Shown piece by piece: positions 55,201 through 63,858 of a stretch of DNA of 64,000 bases. This DNA comes from Pseudomonas anguilliseptica (GTDB lineage: Bacteria > Pseudomonadota > Gammaproteobacteria > Pseudomonadales > Pseudomonadaceae). Below the pieces are notes generated by a model. It had not been told where the DNA came from. It made no database searches and worked only from the letters and a program-made list of their open reading frames with translations. The DNA is taken from contig NZ_FNSC01000002.1 of assembly GCF_900105355.1 (NCBI RefSeq), positions 124,001 through 188,000 on the forward strand, in the 5' to 3' direction. Made by a program: the position numbers and the translations under genes. Numbering within the stretch: position 1 is the stretch's first letter; each line of letters opens with the position of its first letter.

Positions 55201-55350
55201 CTCGACAAGCAAAAAACCGCTAGCGATGCACAGCAGCAGAACAAGCAGCCAGAAGGTGACTTTCAGCTTGCTGGTGCGCTTGCGCCGGTTGGGTTGTTCG
55301 CTGGCCGGCAGGGTGGTGATGTCGAGTTGCCAAGGTGCGCCCATATTCAT
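52261..55350 (-). CDS. Bifunctional class A penicillin-binding protein (transglycosylase-transpeptidase)
   Basis: 1029 residues with one N-terminal membrane anchor (VTFWLLVLLLCIASGFLLVE). The GT51 domain has LLFIENRKLLD (catalytic Glu in ENRK, where EDRRF is usual) and AGGSTLATQLEKYRHSP. The transpeptidase shows LELGSTAKLRV (SxxK serine), LRESLNLPFIRLM (SxN) and VGGKTGTGDN (KTG). It is larger than PBP1a/1b and carries extra segments between the domains, like a less studied pseudomonad class A type. It polymerises and crosslinks peptidoglycan in the periplasm. The 173 bp before it, up to IS630 copy 2, hold no gene. Confidence 0.9.
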   Translation of the reverse strand: MNMGAPWQLDITTLPASEQPNRRKRTSKLKVTFWLLVLLLCIASGFLLVEEARTSRFQAQEISRYAQTLSYRVKPGPSPSIIYPKEGPFDKRQGYTNLPLMLERLGQRSFIVQQQAQFSPALLDYAQRGLFVPYPEKIQSGLRISDCSGTPFYEFRYPQQRYPSFNAIPPLVAGSLLFIENRKLLDPEQPLANPAVDWPRFVMAAISQVGKLLDMQDQSAGGSTLATQLEKYRHSPDGLTLSATEKLRQMLSASVRAYQSGPQTLAARENIVRDYLNSVPLSAAPGHGEVHGLADGLRIWFGADFAQVNRLLDPTRSPDASLAERGLALRQVLALMIAQRRPSYYLAQGRNDLAELTDSHIRLLAGGGLIDAALRDAALNQPLTYRDWALEPNLQPVDSNKGISVSRARLSAMLNMPLYDLDRLDLSATSTLNNELQQAASQYLQQLADPEFAGQIGLFGERLLSPEKTADVRYSFTLFERTSNGSVVRVQTDSTDQPFDINEGSKLELGSTAKLRVLATYLEIIAELHQRHAGQSASELRAVNAQDNLTRWAIGYLQSTPNASLPAMLDAALERKYSANPGERFFTGGGIHTFANFRREDNQRIASMREALRESLNLPFIRLMRDLVRYSTYQAPNNSAELLKDDKDPRRQAYLEDFADREGTTFLLRFWRKYQGQPEQQRLDTFLNGLRHTSVRLAAVHRYLIPHSDEAGFAAFLRKYLPQEKLSDKRIADLYKRYGPGTYSLPDQGYIARVHPLELWLLGYLIEQPQATFSNAVAASQDERQEVYGWLFRSRHKSARDSRIRIMLEVEAFLDIHRRWQNLGYPFAHLVPSLATAIGSSGDRPAALAELVGIIQNDGIRQPTARIDSLHFAADTPYDTLVVRDHTEGKRVMASEVAAALRSALADVVEAGTARRLLGSFTQADSQPLKVGGKTGTGDNRIETVGAGGRVLSSRAMNRTATFVFYLGPRHFGTLTAFVPGRAAESFRFTSALPVQVLKGMAPILQPYLEPDTHSKCLPFTPAVKASSL

Positions 55351-55523
55351 TTAGCCTGATGTACTCATCCATAGGTTTGACAGGTTGCTGAATAACATCA
55401 GCGGGTTTGAACACTGAGCTCCTCTCAGCTGGCCACTGTTTGCAGTTTAGTCGCTGGTGCAGCGGGCAGGCCGGGATGGGCTTGGCAGGCAGAGGGTTTT
55501 TCACTGTTTTTTATCTGCCGCTA

Positions 55524-56707
55524 GTGGCCTGTCTGGTTAATCCAATAACTCATTCCGAATTACAGCCAGCTTTGCTCGATGCACGGAGCTGATAATCGAC
55601 TCAGCCGTTTTGCTCCAGCGGAACGGCTTAGCCGAATGTTCGTTATGAGCCTCAATGAAGCGACGTATCGCCGCTCTCAGGTCAGCCACGCTGCTGAAGG
55701 CATCACGATAAAGCGCCCGTCTTTCCAGTTGCGCAAACCAGCCCTCCACGGCGTTCAGCCACGAGGCGCTGGTCGGTGTGAAGTGCAGCTTGAAACGGGG
55801 ATGCTTCTCCAGCCATTCCCTGACGGCAGCGGTCTTGTGAGTCGAGCTGTTGTCCAGAATTACATGCAGGTCCAGCTCGGCGGGAGTGCTGCGGTCGATC
55901 TGTCGAAGGAACTCCAAAAACTCCTTGGCCCTGTGCCGCTGGGTGATACGGCCGATGACCTTACCCGTCAGGATGTCAAAGTCTGCGTACAGACTGGCCG
56001 TACCGTGGCGCTTATAGTCATGCGTCCGCCGCTCAATCTGCCCGGGCTTGAGCGGCAGCATGGGCTGTGTGCGGTCCAGCGCCTGGATCTGTGTTTTTTC
56101 GTCAACAGATAGCACCAGGGCGTTGTCGGGCGGATTCAAATAGAGCCCGACGACATCGACCACTTTGTCTGCAAAGTGCGGGTCGTTACTGATCTTGAAG
56201 GTTTTCAACCGGTGCGGCTTGAGGTCGGCAGCAGCCCACACCTGTGCGACCTGCCAGATGCTGACCCCAGCGTACTTGGCCATCAACCGTAGGCTCCAGT
56301 GGGTAGCTTCGCGCGGGACTCGCTGGGTCGTCAGCGTCAGGATTTCCTTGATCTTCGCTTCGTTGAGCTTGCGAGGCGCTCCACTGCGCCGCAGGTCACT
56401 CAGCCCCTCCAGACCGGTCTCCTGGTAGCGTTTACGCCATTTGAAGACCACTGGCGCAGAGACTTGCAGCTGCTCGCTGATCTCCTTGGGCGTGAGACCG
56501 TTGGCCAGCAGCAACAGAATTCTGGCCCGCTGGCCGATGCTCTGAGGCAGCGATCCCATGCGTAACCAGCCTTGCAGCATGCCGGCATCACTGGGACTCA
56601 AGAAGAATGGGGCTGCTGGCCGGGCCATATGGGAGCTCAATTCATGACGATAGAGCGCGCAGTATACTGGCCCGACATTGGTTTAACGAATTTTACAGAC
56701 AGTTCAC
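55524..56707. mobile_element. IS630-family insertion sequence, copy 2 (1184 bp, inverted)
   Basis: Same length and ends as copy 1, flanked by TA at 55522-55523 and 56708-56709. It is inserted in the 5' part of a TonB-dependent receptor gene. Confidence 0.93.
55537..56628 (-). CDS. IS630-family transposase (copy 2)
   Basis: Same protein as copy 1 (VDEKTQ, ILDNSSTHK, WLNAVEGWF) apart from Gly for Asp in SPSDAGM; start ATG 56628, with an in-frame TTG at 56640. Intact frame. Confidence 0.95.
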   Translation of the reverse strand: MARPAAPFFLSPSDAGMLQGWLRMGSLPQSIGQRARILLLLANGLTPKEISEQLQVSAPVVFKWRKRYQETGLEGLSDLRRSGAPRKLNEAKIKEILTLTTQRVPREATHWSLRLMAKYAGVSIWQVAQVWAAADLKPHRLKTFKISNDPHFADKVVDVVGLYLNPPDNALVLSVDEKTQIQALDRTQPMLPLKPGQIERRTHDYKRHGTASLYADFDILTGKVIGRITQRHRAKEFLEFLRQIDRSTPAELDLHVILDNSSTHKTAAVREWLEKHPRFKLHFTPTSASWLNAVEGWFAQLERRALYRDAFSSVADLRAAIRRFIEAHNEHSAKPFRWSKTAESIISSVHRAKLAVIRNELLD

Positions 56708-56842
56708 TAGCGCGTTCAGCGATTGTGCGAGGGGCGCGGCGGGTAGGTCGAAATCGATTTCGCTGGCAGCCTGGGACATCGACGACAGGCCGAGCAGCAG
56801 GCTGCTGGCCAACAGGGTAAGGTGCCGGGTCGGGGTTTTCAC
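56693..56842 (-). pseudogene. TonB-dependent siderophore receptor, 5' remnant truncated by IS630
   Basis: GTG 56842 opens a signal peptide (VKTPTRHLTLLASSLLLGLS, cut near SQA) followed by EIDFDLPAAPLAQSLNAL, the first strand and helix of the STN (secretin/TonB short N-terminal) signalling domain found in FecA/FpvA-type receptors. The reading then enters IS630 and stops at 56693 (VNCL). On the other side of the IS the frame continues only AADKKQ and stops, so the remaining about 700 codons were deleted. The position directly after fecR fits the standard FecI-FecR-receptor order. Confidence 0.82.
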
Positions 56843-56923
56843 TGATGGGGCTCCGGGAAAGAAAAAGGGACGTTCCTGGAAATAGCCGCTTCAGACACGG
56901 CAAAACCCTACCTCGTGGTGCAA

Positions 56924-57751
56924 TTATTTTTTCAGGTTGCGCCGGCTCAGGCTCAGCGTGCCGTCGGTTGCCGTGTGCAGTTCCACTGGCAATATCTGCG
57001 GCAACAGGGTCAGCAGAGTGCCCAGGTTCGCGCGTTCGAAGGTGCCGGACACCGGCAATTGGGCCAGGTCAGGCGTGGCGAGGTGTACGGCGGTGTTCTG
57101 CTGGCGCTCGAGGGTATCCAGCACCTCGATCAACGGGGTGCGCTCGAACACCAGACGGCCTTCGGTCCAGCCGCTCAACGCCTGGGCGTCGACCTGAGTC
57201 GGCTCGCCCAATTGGCCGCTTCGTGACAGCAGCTGATGGCCAGGGCTGAGCAGTTGTTCAGTCGTCTGACCTCGCACGCCGACTCGGCCTTCGACGACGG
57301 AAATACGCACGCTGTCCGCCAGACGGCTGACGTTGTAGCGCGTGCCGAGCACTGTGATCTCGGTTGAGCCGGCCAGAGTCCTGAACGGGCGGTAGAGTGC
57401 CGGCGCGACATCGAACAATGCCTGGCCAGCCTGCAATGCCACGCGGCGGCTGCGCAGGTGCCAGCTGACCTCGATCTGACTGGCGCCGTCGAGGGTGACG
57501 CGGCTGCCATCGTCCAGTTCGAGGCGCTGAACCTGCCCGGCCGCGCTGATGTAGACGTCGCGGTGATAGGCCGGGTCGAGCCAGAACAGCCCGCCAGCCA
57601 GCACCATCAAAACGGCCAGCACGCCGGATATGCTGTTGTGATGCCTGGTCTTCTGGGGTGGCGAGGGCAGGGGGAAACGTTTCTTAAGTTCGTCGCGATG
57701 GCGCGTTAGTGCGTCGTCCGTGGGGTTGTGTTCGTCAGCTGGGCGGTTCAT
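56924..57751 (-). CDS. FecR-family anti-sigma regulator
   Basis: 275 residues from ATG 57751, overlapping the sigma-factor stop by 4 bp (ATGA). A cytoplasmic N-terminal part (RHRDELKKRFPLPSPPQKTR) precedes one transmembrane helix (SISGVLAVLMVLAGGLFWLD). The periplasmic FecR domain has LELDDGSRVTLDGASQIEVS, VLGTRYNVSRLADSVRISVV and EGRVGVRG, and a C-terminal STN-like part. It would relay the receptor's iron-siderophore signal to the sigma factor. With the receptor destroyed, the circuit lacks its input. Confidence 0.92.
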   Translation of the reverse strand: MNRPADEHNPTDDALTRHRDELKKRFPLPSPPQKTRHHNSISGVLAVLMVLAGGLFWLDPAYHRDVYISAAGQVQRLELDDGSRVTLDGASQIEVSWHLRSRRVALQAGQALFDVAPALYRPFRTLAGSTEITVLGTRYNVSRLADSVRISVVEGRVGVRGQTTEQLLSPGHQLLSRSGQLGEPTQVDAQALSGWTEGRLVFERTPLIEVLDTLERQQNTAVHLATPDLAQLPVSGTFERANLGTLLTLLPQILPVELHTATDGTLSLSRRNLKK

Positions 57752-58329
57752 ATGCAGGCCTTCGTGTAACCCAGGCGTGCCAGGCACTTGGTCATACCGA
57801 GCTTGAGGTGTTTTTCCACGGCCTTCAGCGAGATGCCCAGTTGTTCGGCGACCTGCTGCTGCGGCAGCTCATGAATCTTGTGCATGACGAATACCTGCTG
57901 GCAGCGCGGCGGCAGCTCGGCAATGGCGACGCACAGACGCTCCAGTTCGTCGGCTGCGGCATGCCGGCGCTCCGGGCTTGGCGCGTTGCAGAGCACCTCG
58001 TTCAGTTCCGCCTGCACGTCCACCCAGCTCTGGCGGCGTCGTTCGCTGCGATAGTGGCTGATGGCACGATCATGGGTGATCTTGTGCAGCAGTGCCAAGG
58101 GCACGCGTACGGCCTCCTTCCCGGGTGATTCCAGCAATTGCGCGCAGACGTCATGCACCACTTCGCGTGCCGCCTGACGGTCACCAAAGCGGCGGCGCAC
58201 GGAGTCGACCAGCTCGTCATAGTGGCGGGCAAGGGTGGTGATCAGGGAGGGTTTGGCGGATGCGTGAGGCAAGGGGCGAGCTTTGTAGGCATGATTATTT
58301 GTGCAAATATAAATGAGAATTCTTTGCAT
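57748..58329 (-). CDS. FecI-type ECF sigma factor
   Basis: Up to 193 residues. Region 2 (LARHYDELVDSVRRRFGDRQ, AAREVVHDVCAQLLES) and region 4 helix-turn-helix (ELPQQQVAEQLGISLKAVEK) match iron-starvation ECF sigma factors. The annotated ATG 58329 lies inside a Fur-box-like sequence, and the first about 25 residues (MQRILIYICTNNHAYKARPL) do not resemble the family, so the real start may be a downstream non-ATG codon before LITTLARHYDEL. Expected to activate the receptor gene now lost. Confidence 0.9.
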   Translation of the reverse strand: MQRILIYICTNNHAYKARPLPHASAKPSLITTLARHYDELVDSVRRRFGDRQAAREVVHDVCAQLLESPGKEAVRVPLALLHKITHDRAISHYRSERRRQSWVDVQAELNEVLCNAPSPERRHAAADELERLCVAIAELPPRCQQVFVMHKIHELPQQQVAEQLGISLKAVEKHLKLGMTKCLARLGYTKACI

Positions 58330-58330
58330 T
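58312..58330 (-). promoter_or_regulatory. Possible Fur box of the sigma-factor gene
   Basis: On the minus strand AATGCAAAGAATTCTCATT resembles the Fur consensus half (ATTCTCATT versus ATTATCATT), in an AT-rich patch within GC-rich DNA. FecI genes are usually Fur-repressed. The match to the other half is poor. Confidence 0.35.
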
Positions 58331-58410
58331 TAAAGCTGCGCCTGTGCGTGCCTTGTCCCCGACACTTGCTTGGCCGATTCAGGGCAGGCCCAGGGACTGA
58401 AAGGGCGGGA

Positions 58411-58878
58411 TCAGTCCAGCGGCAACTCGGTGGTGCGTTTCACCTCGCTCATGGCGATATGCGAGTGCGCTTCGTGTACGTGCGGGCGTTGCAGCAGGTG
58501 GTCGCGCAGAAAGCGCTCGTAGCTGGCGATGTCCTTGGCCACCACCTTGAGCAGGTAGTCCGAGCCGCCGGCCATGGTGAAACACTCCAACACTTCCGGG
58601 TAACCGACCACCGCCTGCTCGAATTCTTCCAGGTTGCTGCGCCCGTGCGCCGACAGCTTGATATCGACAAATACGGTGATGCTAAAGCCCAGTTGCTTGT
58701 GGCTGAGCAGGGCAACCTTGCGCTCGATGATGCCTTCTTCCTGCATGCGATGAATCCGCCGCCAGCAAGGCGATTGTGACAACTCCACCTTCTCGGCGAT
58801 CTCGGCGGCGGAGAGGTCGGCGTTATGTTGCAGCAGGCGGAGAATCTTGCGGTCGATGGGGCTGGGTTTTTCTTGCAT
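58411..58878 (-). CDS. Lrp/AsnC-family transcriptional regulator
   Basis: 155 residues. The N-terminal helix-turn-helix is SAAEIAEKVELSQSPCWRRI and the C-terminal RAM ligand-binding domain contains VFVDIKLSAHGRSNLEEFEQ, VVGYPEVLECFTMAGGSDYL and LLQRPHVHEAHSHIAMSEVK. It is divergent from the indolepyruvate oxidoreductase gene (201 bp apart), so it very probably controls that operon in response to an amino acid. Confidence 0.93.
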   Translation of the reverse strand: MQEKPSPIDRKILRLLQHNADLSAAEIAEKVELSQSPCWRRIHRMQEEGIIERKVALLSHKQLGFSITVFVDIKLSAHGRSNLEEFEQAVVGYPEVLECFTMAGGSDYLLKVVAKDIASYERFLRDHLLQRPHVHEAHSHIAMSEVKRTTELPLD

Positions 58879-59079
58879 GACTGTTCCGAATTTTTTGTTC
58901 TTGTTGGATTAATCATGCGCAGTATCTGTAAAACGGCCAGCAAAAAGAAATAAAAAAGCCGTGCGCTCCGTTCATATTCTTGGCTATGCGCCTTGTGTGG
59001 TGATCCCGCACTAGGCTTAACAAGGGTGGCATTAACCGTTGCCAACCCAGCTCTCGATAAAAATAACAGGAGCACCATC

Positions 59080-62000
59080 ATGTCTCTGGCCGAGATCCGC
59101 CTGGATGACAAGTACCGCCTTGCTACCGGTCACCTCTACCTGACCGGCACCCAGGCGCTGACCCGTCTGCCCATGCTGCAGAAGCAACGCGACGCAGCTC
59201 ATGGCCTGAATACCGCGTGCTTTATTTCCGGTTACCGTGGCTCGCCGCTGGGCAACCTCGACAAGAGCCTGTGGGATGCCAAGGAGTACCTCAAAGACAA
59301 TCACATCCACTTCCAGTCGGGGGTCAACGAAGAGTTAGCCGCCACCTCGGTGTGGGGCAGCCAGCAGACCAGTCTGTTCCCCGGTGCGCGCTACGACGGC
59401 GTGTTTGCCATGTGGTACGGCAAGGGTCCGGGTGTGGACCGCTGCGGTGATGTGTTCAAGCACGGCAACTCGGCCGGCGTCTCCGAGCATGGCGGTGTGC
59501 TGCTGCTGGCCGGCGACGACCATGGCTGCAAGTCCTCGAGCATTGCCAACCAGAGCGAGCATGCGTTTATCGCCGCCTCGATACCGGTACTCAACCCGGC
59601 CAACGTTCAGGAGATTCTCGATTACGGGATCATCGGCTGGGAGCTTTCGCGTTACAGCGGTTGCTGGGTGGCGCTGAAAACCATCGCCGAAAACGTCGAT
59701 TCTTCCGCCGTGGTGGATGTCGACCCGCTGCGCATGCAGGTGAAGATTCCCGAGGACTTCCAGCTGCCGGAGGACGGCGTGTATATCCGCTGGCCTGACC
59801 CGCCCCTTGCTCAGGAAGCGCGCCTTAACACCTACAAAATCTACGCCGCCCGTGCCTTTGCGCTGGCCAACAACCTCAACCAGATCAAGCTCGATTCGCC
59901 CAACCCGCGCCTGGGCATTATCACCACCGGTAAGTCCTATCTCGACGTGCGCCAGGCCCTGGACGACCTCGGTCTGGACGAAGCGCTGTGCGCCCAGGTC
60001 GGCCTGCGCGTACTCAAGGTCGGCATGAGCTGGCCGCTGGAGCCTGTTTCGGTGCATGAGTTCGCCGAAGGCCTGGACGAGATTCTGGTGGTCGAGGAAA
60101 AACGCAGCATCATCGAAGACCAGCTCACCGGTCAGCTGTACAACTGGCCCGTGGGCAAGCGCCCGGTGGTGGTGGGCGAGTTCGACGAAGCCGGGCATTC
60201 GCTGCTGCCGAACCTGTCCGAACTGACCCCGGCGATGATCGCCCGCGCCATCGCCAAGCGCCTCGCGCCGATCTACAGCAGCCCGCAAATTGAAGAGCGC
60301 CTGGCCTTCCTCGCCGCCAAGGAAGCCTCGCTGGCCGCGCCTAAGCATCACACCGTGCGCACCCCGCATTTCTGCTCCGGATGCCCGCACAACACCTCGA
60401 CCAAACTGCCGGAAGGCAGCCGTGCCCAAGGCGGTATTGGTTGCCATTACATGACCCAGTGGATGGACCGCAATACCGACACCTTTACCCAGATGGGCGG
60501 CGAGGGCGCGACCTGGATCGGCCAGGCGCCGTTTACCGACACCCCGCATATCTTCCAGAACCTCGGCGACGGCACCTACTTCCACTCCGGCCAGCTGGCC
60601 CTGCGTGCGGCCGTGGCCGCCGGGGTGAATATCACCTACAAAATTCTCTACAACGACGCCGTGGCCATGACCGGCGGCCAGCCCATCGACGGCGAACTGC
60701 GCGTCGATCAGCTGAGCCAGCAGGTGTACGCCGAAGGGGTGAAACGCATTGCCCTGGTCACCGACGAGCCGGAAAAATACCCGACGCGCAACACCTTCGC
60801 GCCTATCGTCACCTTCCACCATCGGCGTGATCTGGATGCTGTGCAGCGTGAGCTGCGCGAGTTCCAGGGTTGCTCGGTGATCATCTACGATCAGACCTGC
60901 GCCACCGAGAAACGTCGTCGGCGCAAGCGCGGCAAGCTGGTCGACCCGCAGAAGCGTGCCTTTATCAACCCGGCGGTGTGCGAGGGTTGCGGCGATTGCA
61001 GCGTCAAGTCCAACTGCCTGTCAGTGCTGCCGCTGGAAACCGAGTTGGGGCGTAAGCGCGAGATCGACCAGAACTCCTGCAACAAGGATTTCAGCTGCGT
61101 GGAGGGCTTCTGTCCGAGTTTTGTCACTGTGCACGGCGGCAGTCTGCGCAAACCCACGGCCGTTGGCCTGGGCGCGCTATTTATCGCCTTACCGGAACCG
61201 CGCCAACCTGCGCTGGATCGCCCTTGGAATATCCTCTTGCCGGGTGTCGGCGGCAGCGGCGTGACCACTGTCGGCGCGTTGCTCGGCATGGCTGCGCATA
61301 TCGAAGGCAAGGGCTGCAGCGTGCTCGATCAGGCTGGCCTGGCGCAGAAATTTGGCCCGGTGATCACCCATATCCGCGTCGCCGCCAAGCAGAACGATAT
61401 CTTTGCCGTACGCATCGCAGCCGGGGAAACCGACCTGCTGCTCGGTTGCGATCTGGTGGTGTCGGCCAGTGAAGAGGCCCTGGCCAAGCTGAATGACAAG
61501 ATCGCCCATGCGGTGGTCAACAGTCATGAAGCTGCAACCGCCGAATTCACCCGCAACCCCGATGCCCAGGTGCCTGGCGCGGCCATGCGCGAGGCGCTGA
61601 TCGAAGCGGTGGGGGCGAGCAAAACCCACTTTGTCGATGCCAGCCGTCTGGCCACCCGCCTGCTTGGCGACAGCATCGCCACCAACCTGTTTATGCTCGG
61701 TTTCGCTTACCAGAAAGGCCTGGTGCCGGTTTCCTCTGAAGCCATCAACAAGGCCATCGAGCTTAATGGCGTGGCTGTGCAACTGAATCAGCAGGCCTTT
61801 CTCTGGGGCCGTCGTGCGGCCCATGATGCGGTCGCGGTGGAGCGTCTGGCCAAGCCAGACGTGATCGAAGCGCCGCATTGCCAGACTCTGGACGAAATCG
61901 TCGCTGATCGCGTGGTGCGCCTGACTGCCTACCAGAACGCCGCCTACGCCGAGCGTTACCGCGAGCAGGTGGCGCGGGTGCAGCAGGTCGACAAGAGCGC

Positions 62001-62547
62001 TGACCAAGCGTTGAGCAAGGCAGTGGCGCGTTACTACTTCAAACTGCTGGCCTACAAGGACGAGTATGAAGTGGCGCGGCTGTACAGCGATGGCAGTTTT
62101 ATCCGTCAGTTGGAGGCGCAGTTCAGTGGCGACTACCGCTTGCAGTTCCACCTGGCACCGTCCTGGCTGAGCAAGCCGGACGCCAGCACCGGTGAGCCGC
62201 GCAAGCGCGCCTTTGGCCCCTGGATGCTCAAAGCGTTTGGCGTATTGGCCAAGTTCAAGTTCCTGCGTGGCACGCCACTGGACCTGTTTGGCTACAGCGC
62301 CGAGCGCCGGCTTGAGCTGCAGCTGATCGACGACTACGAGCAGGATCTGGAGTACCTGCTCAAGGAGCTCAACGCCGACAACTACCGCACGGCCTTGGCC
62401 CTGGCTGAGCTGCCGGAGCAGATCCGCGGCTATGGCCACGTCAAGGAGCGCAGCCTGGCCAAGGTGCGCGAGCAGAGCAGCCAGCTCAAGGCGCGCATGC
62501 TGGTCAGCGAAATTCAGGCCGTGCAGTTGTTCGAGCCGGCCGCATAA
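59080..62547 (+). CDS. Indolepyruvate ferredoxin oxidoreductase, fused alpha-gamma type
   Basis: 1155 residues from ATG 59080, with a ribosome site (ACAGGAG); the frame opens further upstream without similarity. It oxidatively decarboxylates aryl or branched 2-oxoacids to acyl-CoA. The N-terminal pyrimidine-binding domain has CFISGYRGSPLGNLDKSLWD; the TPP domain has HFCSGCPHN, GGIGCHYMTQWM and GGEGATWIGQAPF; an iron-sulfur segment has CEGCGDCSVKSNC and CNKDFSCVEGFCPSF; the gamma domain has LLPGVGGSGVTTVGALLGMA. The single-chain form is common in proteobacteria. Next to it is an amino acid dehydrogenase supplying 2-oxoacids. Confidence 0.93.
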   Translation: MSLAEIRLDDKYRLATGHLYLTGTQALTRLPMLQKQRDAAHGLNTACFISGYRGSPLGNLDKSLWDAKEYLKDNHIHFQSGVNEELAATSVWGSQQTSLFPGARYDGVFAMWYGKGPGVDRCGDVFKHGNSAGVSEHGGVLLLAGDDHGCKSSSIANQSEHAFIAASIPVLNPANVQEILDYGIIGWELSRYSGCWVALKTIAENVDSSAVVDVDPLRMQVKIPEDFQLPEDGVYIRWPDPPLAQEARLNTYKIYAARAFALANNLNQIKLDSPNPRLGIITTGKSYLDVRQALDDLGLDEALCAQVGLRVLKVGMSWPLEPVSVHEFAEGLDEILVVEEKRSIIEDQLTGQLYNWPVGKRPVVVGEFDEAGHSLLPNLSELTPAMIARAIAKRLAPIYSSPQIEERLAFLAAKEASLAAPKHHTVRTPHFCSGCPHNTSTKLPEGSRAQGGIGCHYMTQWMDRNTDTFTQMGGEGATWIGQAPFTDTPHIFQNLGDGTYFHSGQLALRAAVAAGVNITYKILYNDAVAMTGGQPIDGELRVDQLSQQVYAEGVKRIALVTDEPEKYPTRNTFAPIVTFHHRRDLDAVQRELREFQGCSVIIYDQTCATEKRRRRKRGKLVDPQKRAFINPAVCEGCGDCSVKSNCLSVLPLETELGRKREIDQNSCNKDFSCVEGFCPSFVTVHGGSLRKPTAVGLGALFIALPEPRQPALDRPWNILLPGVGGSGVTTVGALLGMAAHIEGKGCSVLDQAGLAQKFGPVITHIRVAAKQNDIFAVRIAAGETDLLLGCDLVVSASEEALAKLNDKIAHAVVNSHEAATAEFTRNPDAQVPGAAMREALIEAVGASKTHFVDASRLATRLLGDSIATNLFMLGFAYQKGLVPVSSEAINKAIELNGVAVQLNQQAFLWGRRAAHDAVAVERLAKPDVIEAPHCQTLDEIVADRVVRLTAYQNAAYAERYREQVARVQQVDKSADQALSKAVARYYFKLLAYKDEYEVARLYSDGSFIRQLEAQFSGDYRLQFHLAPSWLSKPDASTGEPRKRAFGPWMLKAFGVLAKFKFLRGTPLDLFGYSAERRLELQLIDDYEQDLEYLLKELNADNYRTALALAELPEQIRGYGHVKERSLAKVREQSSQLKARMLVSEIQAVQLFEPAA

Positions 62548-62570
62548 CAAACCCCTGACGCTTATAACCT

Positions 62571-62600
62571 TCACCCTCTCCCTTAACCGGGAGAGGGTGA
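62571..62600. repeat. Intergenic hairpin between the oxidoreductase and dehydrogenase genes
   Basis: Perfect 12-bp arms TCACCCTCTCCC and GGGAGAGGGTGA around TTAACC. No T tract follows, so it may be a processing or partial attenuation structure, or a small dispersed repeat of the CCCTCTCCC type common in proteobacterial intergenic DNA. Confidence 0.7.
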
Positions 62601-62628
62601 CCTCTTACAACAAAAAAACGAGGCACCT

Positions 62629-63681
62629 ATGTCCGTGTTTTCCCATATCGATTTCGACCACCACGAGCAGGTGGTCTACGGCCACGACAAGGCCAGCGGC
62701 CTGAAGGCGATTATCGCCATTCACAACAGCAACCTCGGCCCGGCTCTTGGCGGTTGCCGCATGTGGCCCTACGCCAATGACGATGAAGCGCTGCGCGATG
62801 TGCTGCGCCTGTCGCGCGGCATGACCTACAAGTCGGCCCTGGCCAACCTGCCGCTGGGTGGCGGCAAGGCGGTAATTATCGGCGATCCGCATACCGGCAA
62901 GAGCGCGGCGCTGTTTCAGGCTATGGGCGATTTTGTCGACAGCCTCGGCGGCCGCTATATCACCGCCGCCGACTCCGGCACTGGCGTTGCGGAAATGCAG
63001 ATCATGGCCGAGCGCACGCGCCACGTATCCGGCGCCGAGCTGCGCGAAGCCTTCGCTGGCGGCACGCGTAATGGCGACCCGTCACCGTCCACTGCTTACG
63101 GCGTGTTTATCGGCATCCAGACCGCAGTCAAACACCGCCTGGGCCGTGATGACCTGCACGGTCTGAAAGTCGCGATCCAAGGGGTAGGGCAGGTTGGCTT
63201 CGACCTGGCGCGTCAGCTCAAAGCCGCTGGGGCCGAGCTGTGGGTAAGCGATATTGTCGAGGCCAATGTACGTAGCGCGGTCGAGCAGCTGGGTGCAACC
63301 GCCGTCAGCCAGCAGGCAATTTTCGGCCTGGATGTCGATGTATTCGCGCCGTGCGCCATGGGCGGCATCATCAACCAGCAAACTCTGGAAGCCCTGCGTG
63401 CACCGATTATCGCTGGGGCCGCAAACAACCAACTGGCCGATGCCAGCCTGGCGGAAACCCTGCGCCGCAACGAGTGCCTGTACGCGCCGGATTACGCGAT
63501 CAATGCCGGCGGCATTATCGATGTCTATTACGGTCGCAGTGGCGGAAGTGCTGCGCAGCTGAAAGCGCATATCGAAGGCATCGGCGCGACCCTGGAACAG
63601 ATCTTCCAACGCGCCGATGCGGCGAGCAAAACCACGGTGGAGATTGCCGATCAATTGGCCGAAGAGCGGTTCGGCCGATAA
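62629..63681 (+). CDS. Leucine/valine/phenylalanine-type amino acid dehydrogenase
   Basis: 350 residues. NAD-dependent oxidative deamination of hydrophobic amino acids to 2-oxoacids. Substrate domain: [33 protein letters not shown] (catalytic Lys in GGGK), [12 protein letters not shown] and [12 protein letters not shown]. Nucleotide domain: [32 protein letters not shown] and [20 protein letters not shown]. This is the leucine dehydrogenase length and pattern rather than glutamate dehydrogenase. It probably works with the upstream oxidoreductase: amino acid to 2-oxoacid to acyl-CoA. Confidence 0.92.
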   Translation: MSVFSHIDFDHHEQVVYGHDKASGLKAIIAIHNSNLGPALGGCRMWPYANDDEALRDVLRLSRGMTYKSALANLPLGGGKAVIIGDPHTGKSAALFQAMGDFVDSLGGRYITAADSGTGVAEMQIMAERTRHVSGAELREAFAGGTRNGDPSPSTAYGVFIGIQTAVKHRLGRDDLHGLKVAIQGVGQVGFDLARQLKAAGAELWVSDIVEANVRSAVEQLGATAVSQQAIFGLDVDVFAPCAMGGIINQQTLEALRAPIIAGAANNQLADASLAETLRRNECLYAPDYAINAGGIIDVYYGRSGGSAAQLKAHIEGIGATLEQIFQRADAASKTTVEIADQLAEERFGR

Positions 63682-63724
63682 AAACGGCTAAACGTAGCCC
63701 CACTACCGACACGTTTTGCATTAC

Positions 63725-63793
63725 TTGTAGGAGCGGCCTTGGCCGCGATGCTTTTAGGCCGACGTCGATTCGCGGGCAAGCCCGCTCCTACAA
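63725..63793. repeat. Pseudomonas REP pair (inverted)
   Basis: TTGTAGGAGCGGCCTTGGCC and, in opposite orientation, GGGCAAGCCCGCTCCTACAA. Each contains its own small hairpin (GCGGCCTTGGCCGC; GCGGGCAAGCCCGC) and together they form a larger stem with TTGTAGGAGCGG arms. This is the classical two-REP element of Pseudomonas intergenic regions. Confidence 0.93.
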
Positions 63794-63858
63794 AAGCGCT
63801 CGTCTGTTGAGCGCAGACTGTGCAGACATAGCTTTAGAGATGGTTTCTTAGTCCAACA

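Noticed and set aside
59335..60822. 495-codon antisense frame inside the indolepyruvate oxidoreductase gene
   Set aside because: The plus-strand protein is a clear full-length enzyme; the antisense product resembles nothing. The same applies to the long frame 29560-30981 opposite the kinase.
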